Positions 19,270 through 28,260 are shown, numbered from the stretch's first letter. The stretch: DNA of 64,000 bases from Natronincola ferrireducens (GCF_900100845.1 NZ_FNFP01000002.1:486444-550443); one strand, 5' to 3'. The notes: generated by a model from the sequence alone, not told the origin. A program made the numbers and translations.

Positions 19270-19607
19270 TTTATTTCTATTAATTTAGCAATCTCTGTAG
19301 CTAGTTGATATGCACTGTAATCACATCTTAACAGTGGTATACCTTCTTCATCAGCTTTGTTTTTTGTTACCTCTTCTATTTCTGCACTTTCTACTATAAT
19401 AACGCAGGCAGCTTCTCCTAACGCTGCAACGGCAATAACATTAATATTTGTCTGGATTGTAATCCAGGCTTCCCCATACTTCAAATGAGCCATAACCCAG
19501 CTCAATAAATCTCCTATATAAACACCACTTATCTCATTATCTAAACCCTGCTGTCCCCCTACTAGTTCTAACGATAGCTTTTCCATTAATTGTTTAACAG
19601 TAATCAT
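19266..19607 (-). CDS. DRTGG-domain protein (copy 2)
   Basis: This 113-residue protein is a single DRTGG-like domain (MEKLSLELVGGQQGLDNEISGVYIGDLLSWVM split over residues 7-38). The fold occurs as a nucleotide-sensing or regulatory module in phosphotransacetylase and CBS proteins. It overlaps both neighbours by four bases, placing it in the middle of a tightly coupled operon. Binding partner and ligand are unknown. It shares general layout with the DRTGG protein at 20091-20447. Confidence 0.7.
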   Translation of the reverse strand: MITVKQLMEKLSLELVGGQQGLDNEISGVYIGDLLSWVMAHLKYGEAWITIQTNINVIAVAALGEAACVIIVESAEIEEVTKNKADEEGIPLLRCDYSAYQLATEIAKLIEIK

Positions 19608-20059
19608 ACTTCATCTCCTTTATTTTGACTCTGTTGACAATTGTTATAAATAACCACATATAGTTTTGTATACTGACCTATTACGGATTCAATTTTAAAT
19701 TCATCAGAGCATCTTTTGATATTTGGTAGACCCATTCCAGCACCAAATCCCAACTCCCTTATTTTTTCTGAAGCTGTTGAATAACCAGCCTTCATAGCCA
19801 ACTCTATATTTTCAATGCCAGGTCCACGGTCTACTGCAGTAATTACTATTTTTTCAGGTTCAATATCCACTTCTATATATCCGCCTTCTGAGTGTATAAT
19901 GATATTCATTTCAGCTTCGTAGGTGGCTATTGCAATTTTTCTAAGCTTTTCAGAATTAATTCCCAGTTGTCTTAATGTTTTTTTTATATTGCTAGATGCT
20001 TGTCCTGCTCTTATAAAGTCATCTTTTTCTACTGGATAGTTTAACTTAATAACCCTCAC
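19604..20059 (-). CDS. RsbW-like anti-sigma/serine kinase ATPase domain protein
   Basis: This 151-residue GHKL ATPase of RsbW/SpoIIAB type has N box ATYEAEMNIIIHS (about 46-58), DRGPGIEN and GAGMGLPNIKRCSDEF (about 106-121). Such proteins phosphorylate a Ser on an antagonist or bind a sigma factor, but no partner STAS gene is adjacent. Translation of the next gene overlaps its stop by four bases. Family context, not direct evidence, connects it to hydrogenase or redox control. Confidence 0.75.
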   Translation of the reverse strand: MRVIKLNYPVEKDDFIRAGQASSNIKKTLRQLGINSEKLRKIAIATYEAEMNIIIHSEGGYIEVDIEPEKIVITAVDRGPGIENIELAMKAGYSTASEKIRELGFGAGMGLPNIKRCSDEFKIESVIGQYTKLYVVIYNNCQQSQNKGDEV

Positions 20060-20090
20060 ACCCTCCTAGCAGTATTGAATTTACTGGCTT

Positions 20091-20447
20091 TTATTTATGT
20101 ACAATATTAGCTCCCTTTAAACCTTTAGAATATAATATGCCAGAGCTAACATACATAATATTCTGTGTTGACATAATAACAATTCCATTTTCTTTTGCCA
20201 ATTGTATTGTATGCTCGTCAGGTTTTTTTCCCCGTACAAAGACTACAGCGGCAATGTCCATCATTTCAGCAGTTCGAATTGTATGAGAATTTACCAAGCC
20301 TGTTAATAGCAAGGTTTTATCATCAACAAACGCTAGAACATCACTCATCAAATCACATGCAAATGCAGTTTTCACTTCTTTGTCTAAAAATTCATCCCCC
20401 GATAAAATCTCCGCTCCTAATAATTCTTTAACTTCTTTTAATGTCAT
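20091..20447 (-). CDS. DRTGG-domain protein (copy 1)
   Basis: This 118-residue DRTGG-like single-domain protein starts MTLKEVKELLGAEILSGDEF and continues with FACDLMSDVLAFVDDKTLLL. It is the first gene of the five-gene cassette. The start follows GGAGGTGATTAA. A second copy lies two genes downstream, so the pair may form hetero-oligomers, although this is inference. Ligand and target are unknown. Confidence 0.7.
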   Translation of the reverse strand: MTLKEVKELLGAEILSGDEFLDKEVKTAFACDLMSDVLAFVDDKTLLLTGLVNSHTIRTAEMMDIAAVVFVRGKKPDEHTIQLAKENGIVIMSTQNIMYVSSGILYSKGLKGANIVHK

Positions 20448-20470
20448 TTAATCACCTCCATTTAAGTTTA

Positions 20471-21367
20471 TCATTTGATAGTTTCTAAAATTCTAAATAT
20501 ACTGTCTAAAAACAAGCTGTGTACCCTATACAGATTTTCTTCATCCTCTAGCAATTCTTGAGAACGTTTAATATTGCTTTCTTGATGATACAGCATTTTA
20601 TCAATAACTTTTTTTTCGGGTATACCTTCAGGCAACTCCTTATCTTGGATGGATTCGGCTAACCTTTTTACTATTTTTTCCTGTTCTAGTAATAGTTCTT
20701 TATAGCTCCTCAATTCACCTTCTTTTTCAATAAAATTATACCATTCTTTTGACTGTTTATCCATTATTTCAATTAAACTATTTAACTCTTTAACAATGCC
20801 ATCCCCCAACTGCTGCTGAGTCTTTGGATAGGTTAATTTCTTAGATGCCGAATGTACTTCACTTATATAGGCATCTGGATAAAATTCCTTTACTTTAGGT
20901 AATTGTCCTTCTACAAATTCTCTTTCTGTTAATCCTAGAGTATAGACCTTGTAAACATTATCCATCTTATAAATTAAATGAGAGAGTTTGTTTTCATTTA
21001 ATTCAGCTATAAAATCTTCTATGTTACTAGTATCAGATACACTGGCTACCTGTATCATATAAATAGAAAGGGGAGATAAATCTTTATAAATCATATCTTC
21101 CTCCCCATTGTTTTTAACTTGATTTCCTGACTCTTCTATCTCTTCATCTTCTTCAATAAATATCACTTCTTCTTCATCATTGATAATTCCTTGTAATTCC
21201 TCTTCTTCTAATGTCATATCAGAATATAAAACTGGCATCACTAATCTTTCTGTTATTCTAGAACCAATAAATATTGCACTTAAAGGAATAATTACCAAAA
21301 ACAATATAATTAAACCATAATTATAGTTTCTTTTAGTTCTCCTAACAGCAAACCTTTTTCCCCTCAT
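20471..21367 (-). CDS. membrane-anchored SPOR-like domain protein
   Basis: This 298-residue protein has a positively charged N-terminus and one transmembrane helix (about 16-38). An acidic linker rich in Glu (about 55-90) follows, then a SPOR-like segment (IYMIQVASVSDTSNIEDF to about residue 165) and a helical C-terminal tail. SPOR domains bind denuded peptidoglycan at septa. The match is by pattern only. The gene lies 23 bases upstream of the DRTGG gene and could share its transcript. Confidence 0.55.
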   Translation of the reverse strand: MRGKRFAVRRTKRNYNYGLIILFLVIIPLSAIFIGSRITERLVMPVLYSDMTLEEEELQGIINDEEEVIFIEEDEEIEESGNQVKNNGEEDMIYKDLSPLSIYMIQVASVSDTSNIEDFIAELNENKLSHLIYKMDNVYKVYTLGLTEREFVEGQLPKVKEFYPDAYISEVHSASKKLTYPKTQQQLGDGIVKELNSLIEIMDKQSKEWYNFIEKEGELRSYKELLLEQEKIVKRLAESIQDKELPEGIPEKKVIDKMLYHQESNIKRSQELLEDEENLYRVHSLFLDSIFRILETIK

Positions 21368-21465
21368 AATAATTCCTCCAATTCCTAATGTTTATTAATC
21401 TTTACATCTGTTTAATGATTTTAAATTTAAATCTTCTTAACTTATAATATTTCTTGAACCCTTGT

Positions 21466-21592
21466 CTTATTATATATATAATAAGGGTTAATAAAATTAT
21501 TCCATAATTGTAAGTAATTCTATGATGAAAAATATTGTCCAACAATTTTTAAAAGAAAAAATTTCTCTAGAAATCCTTCAAAATCGTTGGAC
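21466..21592. repeat. palindrome and long inverted repeat upstream of the SPOR-like gene
   Basis: Within the 308-base gap 21368-21675 there is a perfect AT-rich 20-bp palindrome at 21466-21485. There is also an inverted repeat pairing GTCCAACAATTTT (21537-21549) with AAAATCGTTGGAC (21580-21592), 13 positions with one G-U pair when read as RNA. No gene is visible. They could form a structured leader for the minus-strand gene that starts at 21367. Confidence 0.4.
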
Positions 21593-21628
21593 AAGTCTGG
21601 TTATAGTACTGCAGAAAAAACCTCAAAA

Positions 21629-21664
21629 ACCAACGAAACAGGCATAAAAGCCTGTTTCGTTGGT
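21629..21664 (-). terminator. terminator after the NlpC/P60 gene
   Basis: A perfect 15-bp stem (ACCAACGAAACAGGC / GCCTGTTTCGTTGGT, 6-base loop) is followed on the minus strand by TTTTT. It begins 12 bases after the stop codon. Confidence 0.88.
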
Positions 21665-21675
21665 TTATTTCAATG

Positions 21676-22803
21676 TTATAATCTCACTGCAGTTGAATAT
21701 CTATTTTTATAGGTGTTCTCATTTAAAGAAGAAATAATAACCCTCATGTTACCGCCAGAGGATGCATGAATAAATTCATTGTTACCAACATAAATCCCAA
21801 CATGATTGATTGTTTTACTGCTTCCATTATTAAAAAACACCAAATCTCCTATCTGAAGCTGATTTCTACTTACCTGTGTTCCTACATTTGCTTGACTCCT
21901 AGAAGTTCTTGGTAAATTAATTCCTTTTTGTTGTAAATACTCCTTATAGTATGTATTAAATATATAGTATGTAAAGCCTGAACAGTCAAAGCTGTTAGGT
22001 CCATTACCAGCGTACCTATAGGGACGTCCTATATATTTTTCTGTTATAGATTTTATATTGCTTAAAGTATTAGTTCTAGAGCCAGAACGACTTACTTGTG
22101 TTGATACATTGATTTGTAACTCAATCATATCACTTTTTATCCATCCTTCTGTAAAATCCTCTGTCAAAATATGATACCAACCATCTTTATAGTCCTTTAT
22201 ATAAATAGTATGGTTTTTATTTAGTGTTATAGTAATGGGTGCCCCTGAGCTTGCTTCTGCTCTTACAGAGCTATCGTCATTAAGTACAATAGCTTGAGGA
22301 TAATTGGGTACTAGCTTTACATAATTAGCATTGACAAAACCTTTTACCCCGTTATTTAGTTGAACTTGATACCATTCTTTCTCTTCTTGAATGATAATTG
22401 TCTCTGTTCCATTGGGTACCTTCGAAATAATGCTATTATTTGTTGACGGTCCAGATCTAACATTCAGTATACTGGCCGTAGTGACTCCTTTTTTTATTGT
22501 GTTCTTCTTATCATTTAATAAAACAATGTCTTTATACATCCAACCTTCGGTAGAATTGTCCTCTAGTTTTACAAAATACCAATCCTCCTGTTGTTTATGT
22601 ATACTTACTTCTGTTCCAATCTTCAAGGTCTCTGTTATCTTTCCTGCAAAGTCTGGTGATTTTCTTAAGATACCTTGGCTAGCAATGATTGTAGCTGAAG
22701 GATTTTCTGCAGCTGCAAAAGAGGTTGACAATAAACTGAACATCAATATAACTATTAACATCTGTAGGTTTCTTGTTTTTAACTTTGTCATAAATTTCAC
22801 CAC
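21676..22803 (-). CDS. secreted SH3b / NlpC-P60 peptidoglycan endopeptidase
   Basis: This 375-residue protein has a signal peptide (about 1-32, ending after SFAAAE). Three SH3b repeats follow (about 35-95, 105-165 and 170-235), then a C-terminal NlpC/P60 domain with catalytic Cys in FDCSGFTYY (near residue 270) and His in INHVGIYVGNNEFIHASSGG (near 337). It should cleave D-Glu-DAP type bonds in peptidoglycan outside the cell. It is a monocistronic unit with its own terminator. Which wall process it serves, such as growth, germination or lysis, cannot be read from sequence. Confidence 0.88.
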   Translation of the reverse strand: MVKFMTKLKTRNLQMLIVILMFSLLSTSFAAAENPSATIIASQGILRKSPDFAGKITETLKIGTEVSIHKQQEDWYFVKLEDNSTEGWMYKDIVLLNDKKNTIKKGVTTASILNVRSGPSTNNSIISKVPNGTETIIIQEEKEWYQVQLNNGVKGFVNANYVKLVPNYPQAIVLNDDSSVRAEASSGAPITITLNKNHTIYIKDYKDGWYHILTEDFTEGWIKSDMIELQINVSTQVSRSGSRTNTLSNIKSITEKYIGRPYRYAGNGPNSFDCSGFTYYIFNTYYKEYLQQKGINLPRTSRSQANVGTQVSRNQLQIGDLVFFNNGSSKTINHVGIYVGNNEFIHASSGGNMRVIISSLNENTYKNRYSTAVRL

Positions 22804-22951
22804 CCAATACTTACTAAACTTTTATCATTAATAAGTATTTTCTATTTATTTGTTAAAACTCCTCTTTTTTCGAAAAAATTCTTGTTATTATGAAAACTTT
22901 TTTTGCATAGACTATTAAAATTATATTGTTACTATGATATAAAATTTAAAG

Positions 22952-22973
22952 GGGCAAAGAAAACACTTTGCCC
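22952..22973 (-). terminator. terminator after speD
   Basis: An 8-bp stem (GGGCAAAG / CTTTGCCC) lies immediately after the speD stop on the minus strand and is followed by CTTTAAATTTTA. Confidence 0.65.
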
Positions 22974-22974
22974 T

Positions 22975-23799
22975 TTAGGAATTGGTTATATTAATACCAT
23001 AAAATATTTCTGTCATTTCTTTATTTAGATTTTGAAGAATTTCATTTCTTCCTTCCTCGTCCAAATCTTTTTCCTTCATTTCAAATAGATAATTGTCTAG
23101 ATCAATATCTTTGATCTTCATTTTTGTATGAAATATATTAGATTGATAGATATTCATATCAATCAGACTATATTTATCAATTGTTTCCTGTTGAATAAAA
23201 TCCTGTATAGAACTTATCTCGTGATCTATAAAATACTTAGATCCTTTTATGTCTCTAGTAAATCCCCTGACTCTATAGTCAATTGTAATGATATCTGAGT
23301 CAAAACAACCTATCAAATAATTTAAAGCCTTTAAGGGGGAAATGGTTCCACAGGTAGACACATCTATATCTACTCTAAAGGTGCTAATATTATTTTCAGG
23401 GTGACTTTCAGGATATGTGTGAACAGTTACATGACTTTTATCTAAATGGCCTACTATATTTTCTCTAATTGGCGTTATAACTCCTCTATTGCATGATGGA
23501 TCCAGTACATACAAAGGTACTTCTTCCTCTGAAATTAGTAGGGTTACACTTGCCCCTTGGGGATCGTAATCCTGCTTGGCCACATTTAAAACGCTAGCTC
23601 CTATAGTTTTTGTAACGTTTTCTAGTATTTTAGTCAGCCTCTCAGAGTTATATTGTTCATCAATATACTCGATATATTTTTTACGATCTTCCACTGTTTT
23701 AGTATAACAAATATCATAAATATTAAAACTTAAAGATTTTGTTAAATTGTTGAACCCATATAATTTTAATTTGTTTTTAGTTAATTTTGCCAACCTCAT
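22975..23799 (-). CDS. speD: S-adenosylmethionine decarboxylase proenzyme (E. coli-type)
   Basis: This 274-residue protein has the size and sequence of the longer, E. coli-type SpeD. The self-cleavage site is the KSH of [18 protein letters not shown] (about residue 116), where the Ser becomes the pyruvoyl cofactor. [20 protein letters not shown] contains the conserved Cys. It produces decarboxylated SAM for spermidine synthesis. No speE is adjacent, so the propylamine acceptor enzyme must be elsewhere. It is flanked by terminators and so is probably monocistronic. Confidence 0.94.
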   Translation of the reverse strand: MRLAKLTKNKLKLYGFNNLTKSLSFNIYDICYTKTVEDRKKYIEYIDEQYNSERLTKILENVTKTIGASVLNVAKQDYDPQGASVTLLISEEEVPLYVLDPSCNRGVITPIRENIVGHLDKSHVTVHTYPESHPENNISTFRVDIDVSTCGTISPLKALNYLIGCFDSDIITIDYRVRGFTRDIKGSKYFIDHEISSIQDFIQQETIDKYSLIDMNIYQSNIFHTKMKIKDIDLDNYLFEMKEKDLDEEGRNEILQNLNKEMTEIFYGINITNS

Positions 23800-23968
23800 T
23801 CCCCATTTCTATTTATTTCTCTCACAAAATTATACAGCTTATATTTTTATTGTCAAGTCTGAGTTTGGTAGTACATAAAATTTAATATTTACTCGTATAT
23901 TAGATTTTGCATTTAAAAGATAAATATTCGTAAAAATAGCATCGTTATATATTGTGGATATAAATAAT

Positions 23969-24016
23969 ACACCTTCCTATATGGATGTTGTCTCCAACAT
24001 CCATATAGGAAGGTGT
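23969..24016 (-). terminator. long perfect hairpin after yebC
   Basis: A perfect 22-bp stem with a 4-base loop begins about 29 bases after the yebC stop. The following minus-strand sequence is ATTATTTATA, so the U-tract is imperfect, but the stem is very strong. Confidence 0.7.
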
Positions 24017-24044
24017 TGTGCTTGTACATTGATATTGCCCGATT

Positions 24045-24761
24045 TTAAGCTTCCTTCCAATTGTGGTGGACCGCTTGAACATCATCGTTATCCTCAAGCA
24101 TATCAATCATTTTTTCCATTTTCTTGATATCTTCTCCCTCTAGCACTGCTTCTGTTTGAGGGATATAAACTACATCAGCTTCAATAAATTGATAACCTTC
24201 TTCTAAAAGACTATCCTTCACTGTAGGAAAGTCTTCTGGCAAAGTAATAATTTCGTAGGCTTCGTCTTCTACTAAAAAATCCTCCGCTCCTGCCTCAAGA
24301 ACTGTCATCATTAGTGTTTCTTCGTCTATTTCTTCATTTTTCTCTATAATAATCTGTCCTTTTCTATCAAATAGAAAGGATACACAGCCAGTAGTTCCTA
24401 GGTTGCCACCGTTTTTGTCAAAGGCATGTCTTACTTCACCAGCGGTTCTATTTCTATTGTCAGTTAAAGCCTCTACAATAACAGCCACACCGTTAGGTCC
24501 ATAGCCCTCATAATTGATTTTTTCGTATTGGTCTCCTCCAGCGTCTCCTGCAGCTTTTTTAATGGCTCTATCTATATTATCATTTGGCATATTGCCTGCT
24601 TTAGCCTTATCTATAGCACTCTTTAAACTAGCATTATATTCTGGATCAGTACCACCTTCCCTTGCTGCAACAGTGATTAATCTAGCTAGTTTTGTATATA
24701 TTTTTGCTCGTTTGGAATCTTGCTTTGCTTTTCGGTCTTTAATATTACCAATTCGACCCAT
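24045..24761 (-). CDS. yebC: YebC/PmpR family protein
   Basis: This 238-residue protein has the family start [20 protein letters not shown] and the conserved [19 protein letters not shown] (about 52-70) and [18 protein letters not shown] segments. YebC-type proteins were described as transcriptional regulators, and more recent work links some to translation at polyproline stretches. Which applies here is unknown. Standalone gene with a long terminator hairpin. Confidence 0.94.
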   Translation of the reverse strand: MGRIGNIKDRKAKQDSKRAKIYTKLARLITVAAREGGTDPEYNASLKSAIDKAKAGNMPNDNIDRAIKKAAGDAGGDQYEKINYEGYGPNGVAVIVEALTDNRNRTAGEVRHAFDKNGGNLGTTGCVSFLFDRKGQIIIEKNEEIDEETLMMTVLEAGAEDFLVEDEAYEIITLPEDFPTVKDSLLEEGYQFIEADVVYIPQTEAVLEGEDIKKMEKMIDMLEDNDDVQAVHHNWKEA

Positions 24762-24833
24762 ACTATAATCCTCTCCTTATCCTTATTAACTTTTTACAAA
24801 TAAATTTTATCATAAGGTATCATAGGAATCAAT

Positions 24834-25589
24834 TTATATATTCATCTTAGGAAAGGATGGCATTTGTCTTTTGTGTTGAGAAATTCTATGAAGTCTCTCT
24901 ATTACACTTTTGTCCCCTTGGCTTATGGGTTTGCCTGCCAAGTAATTATCAATACTATTATAGGTGACACCCATTTCTATTTCATCTGTCTGCCCCTCCC
25001 ATAAACCTGCAGAAGGAGCCTTGTCTAAAATATTTTGTGGTATTTCCAGTATTTTAGCCCATTCATAAACTTCTTGTTTTTTTAAGGAGGCTATGGGTAA
25101 TAAATCTACACCACCATCGCCATATTTAGTAAAATACCCTGTGTATATTTCAGCAGCATTATCTGTGCCTACTACAAGATAGTTTAAATTGTTGGCTATT
25201 GCATAAAGGGTACTCATTCTAAGTCGAGCTCTTAAATTTGCATCCATTATTCTCAAGTTTTTTTCATCATATAGATTTTCATTTTTAAGCTCATCAATAA
25301 CTTTTTTTATTAACTCATCATGCTGAAGGGTGAGGTCGATGGTAAAATGGGAAATTCCACATTTTTCACATACTAAAATACCATCCTCTATATCCTTAGC
25401 ACTACTTTTTACTGGTAGTATAACCCCAAGGGAATTATCAGGAAAGGCTTTTTTAATTAAATTTGCTACTACTGCAGAATCTATACCTCCAGATATTCCA
25501 ACGATTAATCCCCTAGTTCCAGAATCATCCACCTGTTGTCTTAGCCAATCCACCACTAATTGAATTTTTTGTTGTATTTCTTTTTCCAT
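24834..25589 (-). CDS. nadE: NH3-dependent NAD+ synthetase
   Basis: This 251-residue single-domain synthetase makes NAD+ from deamido-NAD+, ATP and ammonia. The PP-loop GISGGIDSAVVANLI is at about residues 28-42, and AELRARLRMSTLYA-type sequence (NLRARLRMSTLYAIAN) and GTDNAAEIYTGYFTKYGDGG (about 140-160) follow. No glutaminase domain is present, consistent with ammonia use. It is divergent from the TauE pair. Confidence 0.95.
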   Translation of the reverse strand: MEKEIQQKIQLVVDWLRQQVDDSGTRGLIVGISGGIDSAVVANLIKKAFPDNSLGVILPVKSSAKDIEDGILVCEKCGISHFTIDLTLQHDELIKKVIDELKNENLYDEKNLRIMDANLRARLRMSTLYAIANNLNYLVVGTDNAAEIYTGYFTKYGDGGVDLLPIASLKKQEVYEWAKILEIPQNILDKAPSAGLWEGQTDEIEMGVTYNSIDNYLAGKPISQGDKSVIERLHRISQHKRQMPSFPKMNI

Positions 25590-25808
25590 CTTAACTATTC
25601 TCCTCTCTACTTAACATAAAAGAATCTTTGATTCTGGTTTGAAATTTTACAAATAAACAACTATGAAGCATCGGTACTTTTAATGAGCTTGCTGACACTG
25701 TCTTTTTTAGATGCTAAACTATGATGAATAGTTTTATTCTATATGGTTAAATTAATTTTATTCAAGGGGCTTTTTATTGCCACCTTATTTATTGAGGTGA
25801 GTCATATA

Positions 25809-26168
25809 ATGAAAAATCTTTATTGGCTAAAAATTATTTTAGTAGGATTTGTAGCAGGTATTGTTAATGGTTTGTTTGGAGCAGGTGGCGGTACTATTGT
25901 TGTTCCTGCTTTAAATTTTGTTTTTGGCGTTCCTCAGCATAAATCCCATGCCACCGCTATATCTATTATCCTCCCTTTTGCTATTATTAGTAGCTTTATA
26001 TACTATAGGAATGGTTTCACTGCATTCGATGTTACTTTTAAAGTGGCTTTAGGAGGAATCGTGGGAGCCTACATTGGCTCAAGAGCTTTAAGTCACTTTT
26101 CCGACAGTTATTTAAGAAAAATATTTGGAGTGTTTATGATCTTAGCAGCATTGAGGATGGTGTTTTAA
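25809..26168 (+). CDS. half-size TauE/SafE-type transporter protein, first half
   Basis: This protein of about 119 residues has roughly four membrane helices and the TauE signature GIVNGLFGAGGGTIVVPALNF (split over residues 17-37), then QHKSHATAIS. I use the ATG at 25809, preceded by GAGGTGAG. Full TauE/SafE permeases have about 250 residues with two such halves. The stop overlaps the next start in TAATG, so this gene and the next appear to be a natural two-subunit version exporting or importing an organo- or inorganic sulfur anion. The substrate is unknown. Confidence 0.8.
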   Translation: MKNLYWLKIILVGFVAGIVNGLFGAGGGTIVVPALNFVFGVPQHKSHATAISIILPFAIISSFIYYRNGFTAFDVTFKVALGGIVGAYIGSRALSHFSDSYLRKIFGVFMILAALRMVF

Positions 26169-26536
26169 TGGCAATATTTATATTAGGTTTATTAGCAGGG
26201 ATTATTGGAGGAATGGGAATAGGTGGGGGAACCATTCTTATTCCTGGTTTAATCTTTTTAACAAACTTTAAACAACAAACTATACAAAGTATTAACCTGC
26301 TTTCTTTTATCCCTGTAGCGATTGTAGCTTTGTACATTCATATAAAAAACAAAGACATCCTATTTAGGCTTAGTTTGCCAATAATATTTTTTGGTCTTAT
26401 AGGGGCTTGGGCAGGTTCTAAATTGGCTTTAACATTGCCTTCTTCTACACTAAGGCGTATGTTCGGTATATTTCTTCTGGTTATGGGTATCTATGAAATC
26501 ATATGCAAAGACAAGGTCAAAGTCAAAAAAAAGTAG
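26168..26536 (+). CDS. half-size TauE/SafE-type transporter protein, second half
   Basis: This 122-residue protein has about four helices with its own TauE glycine motif GIIGGMGIGGGTILIPGLIFL (split over residues 11-31) and NFKQQTIQSINLLSFIPVA. It starts inside the stop codon of the preceding half (TAATG), suggesting coupled translation and a heterodimer. It ends in a shared convergent terminator with the CoA-binding gene. Confidence 0.8.
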   Translation: MAIFILGLLAGIIGGMGIGGGTILIPGLIFLTNFKQQTIQSINLLSFIPVAIVALYIHIKNKDILFRLSLPIIFFGLIGAWAGSKLALTLPSSTLRRMFGIFLLVMGIYEIICKDKVKVKKK

Positions 26537-26555
26537 GATAAAAAAATTTATCCTA
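26534..26555. terminator. convergent terminator formed by two overlapping gene ends
   Basis: TAGGATAAA pairs with TTTATCCTA (9 bp, 4-base loop). It includes the stop of the plus-strand TauE half and the last codon of the minus-strand CoA-binding gene. A-rich and T-rich flanks allow action in both directions. Confidence 0.6.
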
Positions 26556-26948
26556 TTCTCCTAAAGCTACTAGTACACAATCATAATATACAATATTTAG
26601 ATTAAAGTCCTCTGCTTTATCAATAGTTTCTTCATCAAAGGTTCCAGGTTGGAACCAAACATAGTCTATTCCTAGGTCTTTAATCTCATCTAATATTAAT
26701 TTGCTTACTTTAGGCCCCACCACCATATTTACACATTCTAGATTTTGTGGTAAATCCTTCAAAGACTGATAGATTTTATCTCCCTCTATTTCTTCATATT
26801 TAGGATTTATACCATATACAGTGTAGCCATGGGCCTTTAATTTCTTATAAATCTTGTAACCAAACTTTTCTGTATCGGGTGTAGCGCCGACAACAGCCCA
26901 AACCTTCCTGTGGAGCATTTCCTTTTTATTTTTTTCAATTGTATCCAT
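26553..26948 (-). CDS. CoA-binding domain protein (YccU-like)
   Basis: This 131-residue Rossmann-like CoA-binding protein has AVVGATPDTEKFGYKIYKKL near residues 18-37, GYTVYGINPKYEEIEG and VWFQPGTFDEETIDKAEDF. The family binds CoA or a related nucleotide. The specific role is unknown. It ends in a terminator shared with the convergent TauE genes. Confidence 0.82.
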   Translation of the reverse strand: MDTIEKNKKEMLHRKVWAVVGATPDTEKFGYKIYKKLKAHGYTVYGINPKYEEIEGDKIYQSLKDLPQNLECVNMVVGPKVSKLILDEIKDLGIDYVWFQPGTFDEETIDKAEDFNLNIVYYDCVLVALGE

Positions 26949-27021
26949 AATCTCATCCTCCTACTTTGTTTAATAATGGTATTATAGTTTTTTTACCCAT
27001 ATATTAAGTAGTTATTCTAAT

Positions 27022-27669
27022 TTAAATAATTATTTTTCCATCTAACTCTGTTAGGTACTTCTCTTGTTTTTCCGTTATGTCACACCTAGCATTTGTCCAT
27101 TCAGTAGCTTGCTTTTTAAATTTATCTACTTCATCCCATTTAATATACACAAAAAAATGAACAGCATCATCATATTCTATATCCTTCAGTAGATATTTGT
27201 TTTGTAATATTTCATTTTGTACTTTTCCCAGTAATGTATAGTCGATCTTTATATGTAATAGCCTATAGGCTCTTTTAATAATAATTCTAGAAGTTTCTAA
27301 TGCAATTTTAGCACCTTTCGTATAAGCTCTAACCAGACCTCCAGTCCCTAATTTCACACCACCAAAATATCGTGTTACAACTACTACTGTATTCCTAAGA
27401 TTTTCTTTTTTTATCAGTTCTAAAACTGGAATTCCGGCTGTTCCCGAAGGTTCCCCATCATCACTATAACGCTGTATTTCATTGTTTTGTCCTAAAACAT
27501 ATGCTGGAACATTATGGGTTGCATCCTTATGTTTTTTTTTGATTTCTTCAATAAATCCAATTGCTTCCTCCTCTGATACTACGGGCTTGGCATATCCTAT
27601 AAATCTAGATTTATCAATAATTATTTCGTTAACTCCAAATTGGTATAGAGTGCGATATTCCTTTAGCAT
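27022..27669 (-). CDS. YigZ/IMPACT family protein
   Basis: This 215-residue protein has the YigZ/UPF0029 N-terminal domain (KSRFIGYAKPV, then HNVPAYVLG and RYSDDGEPSGTAGIPVLE at about 67-84; TRYFGGVKLGTGGLVRAY at about 100-117) and a C-terminal DUF1949-like domain. Related proteins in bacteria are implicated in nucleic-acid or ribosome association, but the function is not defined. Confidence 0.9.
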   Translation of the reverse strand: MLKEYRTLYQFGVNEIIIDKSRFIGYAKPVVSEEEAIGFIEEIKKKHKDATHNVPAYVLGQNNEIQRYSDDGEPSGTAGIPVLELIKKENLRNTVVVVTRYFGGVKLGTGGLVRAYTKGAKIALETSRIIIKRAYRLLHIKIDYTLLGKVQNEILQNKYLLKDIEYDDAVHFFVYIKWDEVDKFKKQATEWTNARCDITEKQEKYLTELDGKIII

Positions 27670-27745
27670 TGTTCCTCATTCCTTTATTATAGCTTAATTA
27701 TACCATTCATTATTATACCACATTTTTGATATTTTTTCATAAAAA

Positions 27746-27773
27746 GAAGCAGCTTTGATGCTTTTGCTGCTTC
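27746..27773 (-). terminator. terminator after the NUDIX gene
   Basis: An 8-bp GC-rich stem (GAAGCAGC / GCTGCTTC) is followed on the minus strand by TTTTTAT, 14 bases after the stop at 27787. Confidence 0.82.
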
Positions 27774-27786
27774 TCTACTTTATAAA

Positions 27787-28227
27787 TTAGACGGCTACCT
27801 TCTCTTTTTTCTCCTTCATCATTTCCTTATACTTTTTATAGGATAAATTAACCAAGGATTTATCCTGACTGTAGGTAATCATTTCAATTGCTTCGTCTAT
27901 ACAGTAAAATCCTCCTTCTTTAAAGTTCATGTTTTTATTTAGTTGAAATTCTTTTCCTTTTGTCGCCATAATATACCAAGTAATTTGATTGCAAACTGGT
28001 TGTTTTCTGGAAATAGAAAAAAATTCGTAACATGTCTCCCCTGCTGTGGATAGAATTTCAGCATCAATACCGGTTTCTATCTTAACACGACTTAATGCCG
28101 CATCAATGGAAGTTTCATCATTACGAATTTTTCCTTTAGGCAATACCCATTCATTTTTTTCGTTCTTTAGGAGAAAAACTTGATTTGCATAGAAGACGAC
28201 TCCGCCTGCACAATTTCTAAAAATCAT
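27787..28227 (-). CDS. NUDIX-fold protein with degenerate Nudix box
   Basis: This 146-residue NUDIX protein shows the Gly and first Glu of the box in GKIRNDETSIDAALSRVKIE (about residues 32-51). The catalytic REUxEE core reads SRVKIE, so two of the three metal-binding Glu residues are replaced. This suggests loss of hydrolysis and a binding or regulatory role. I recall similar clostridial relatives with a weakened box, so this looks like a lineage, not a random mutation. A promoter candidate is at 28261-28289. Confidence 0.8.
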   Translation of the reverse strand: MIFRNCAGGVVFYANQVFLLKNEKNEWVLPKGKIRNDETSIDAALSRVKIETGIDAEILSTAGETCYEFFSISRKQPVCNQITWYIMATKGKEFQLNKNMNFKEGGFYCIDEAIEMITYSQDKSLVNLSYKKYKEMMKEKKEKVAV

Positions 28228-28260
28228 GGTTAAAACCTCCCTTAACTGTAGTTACTTATT

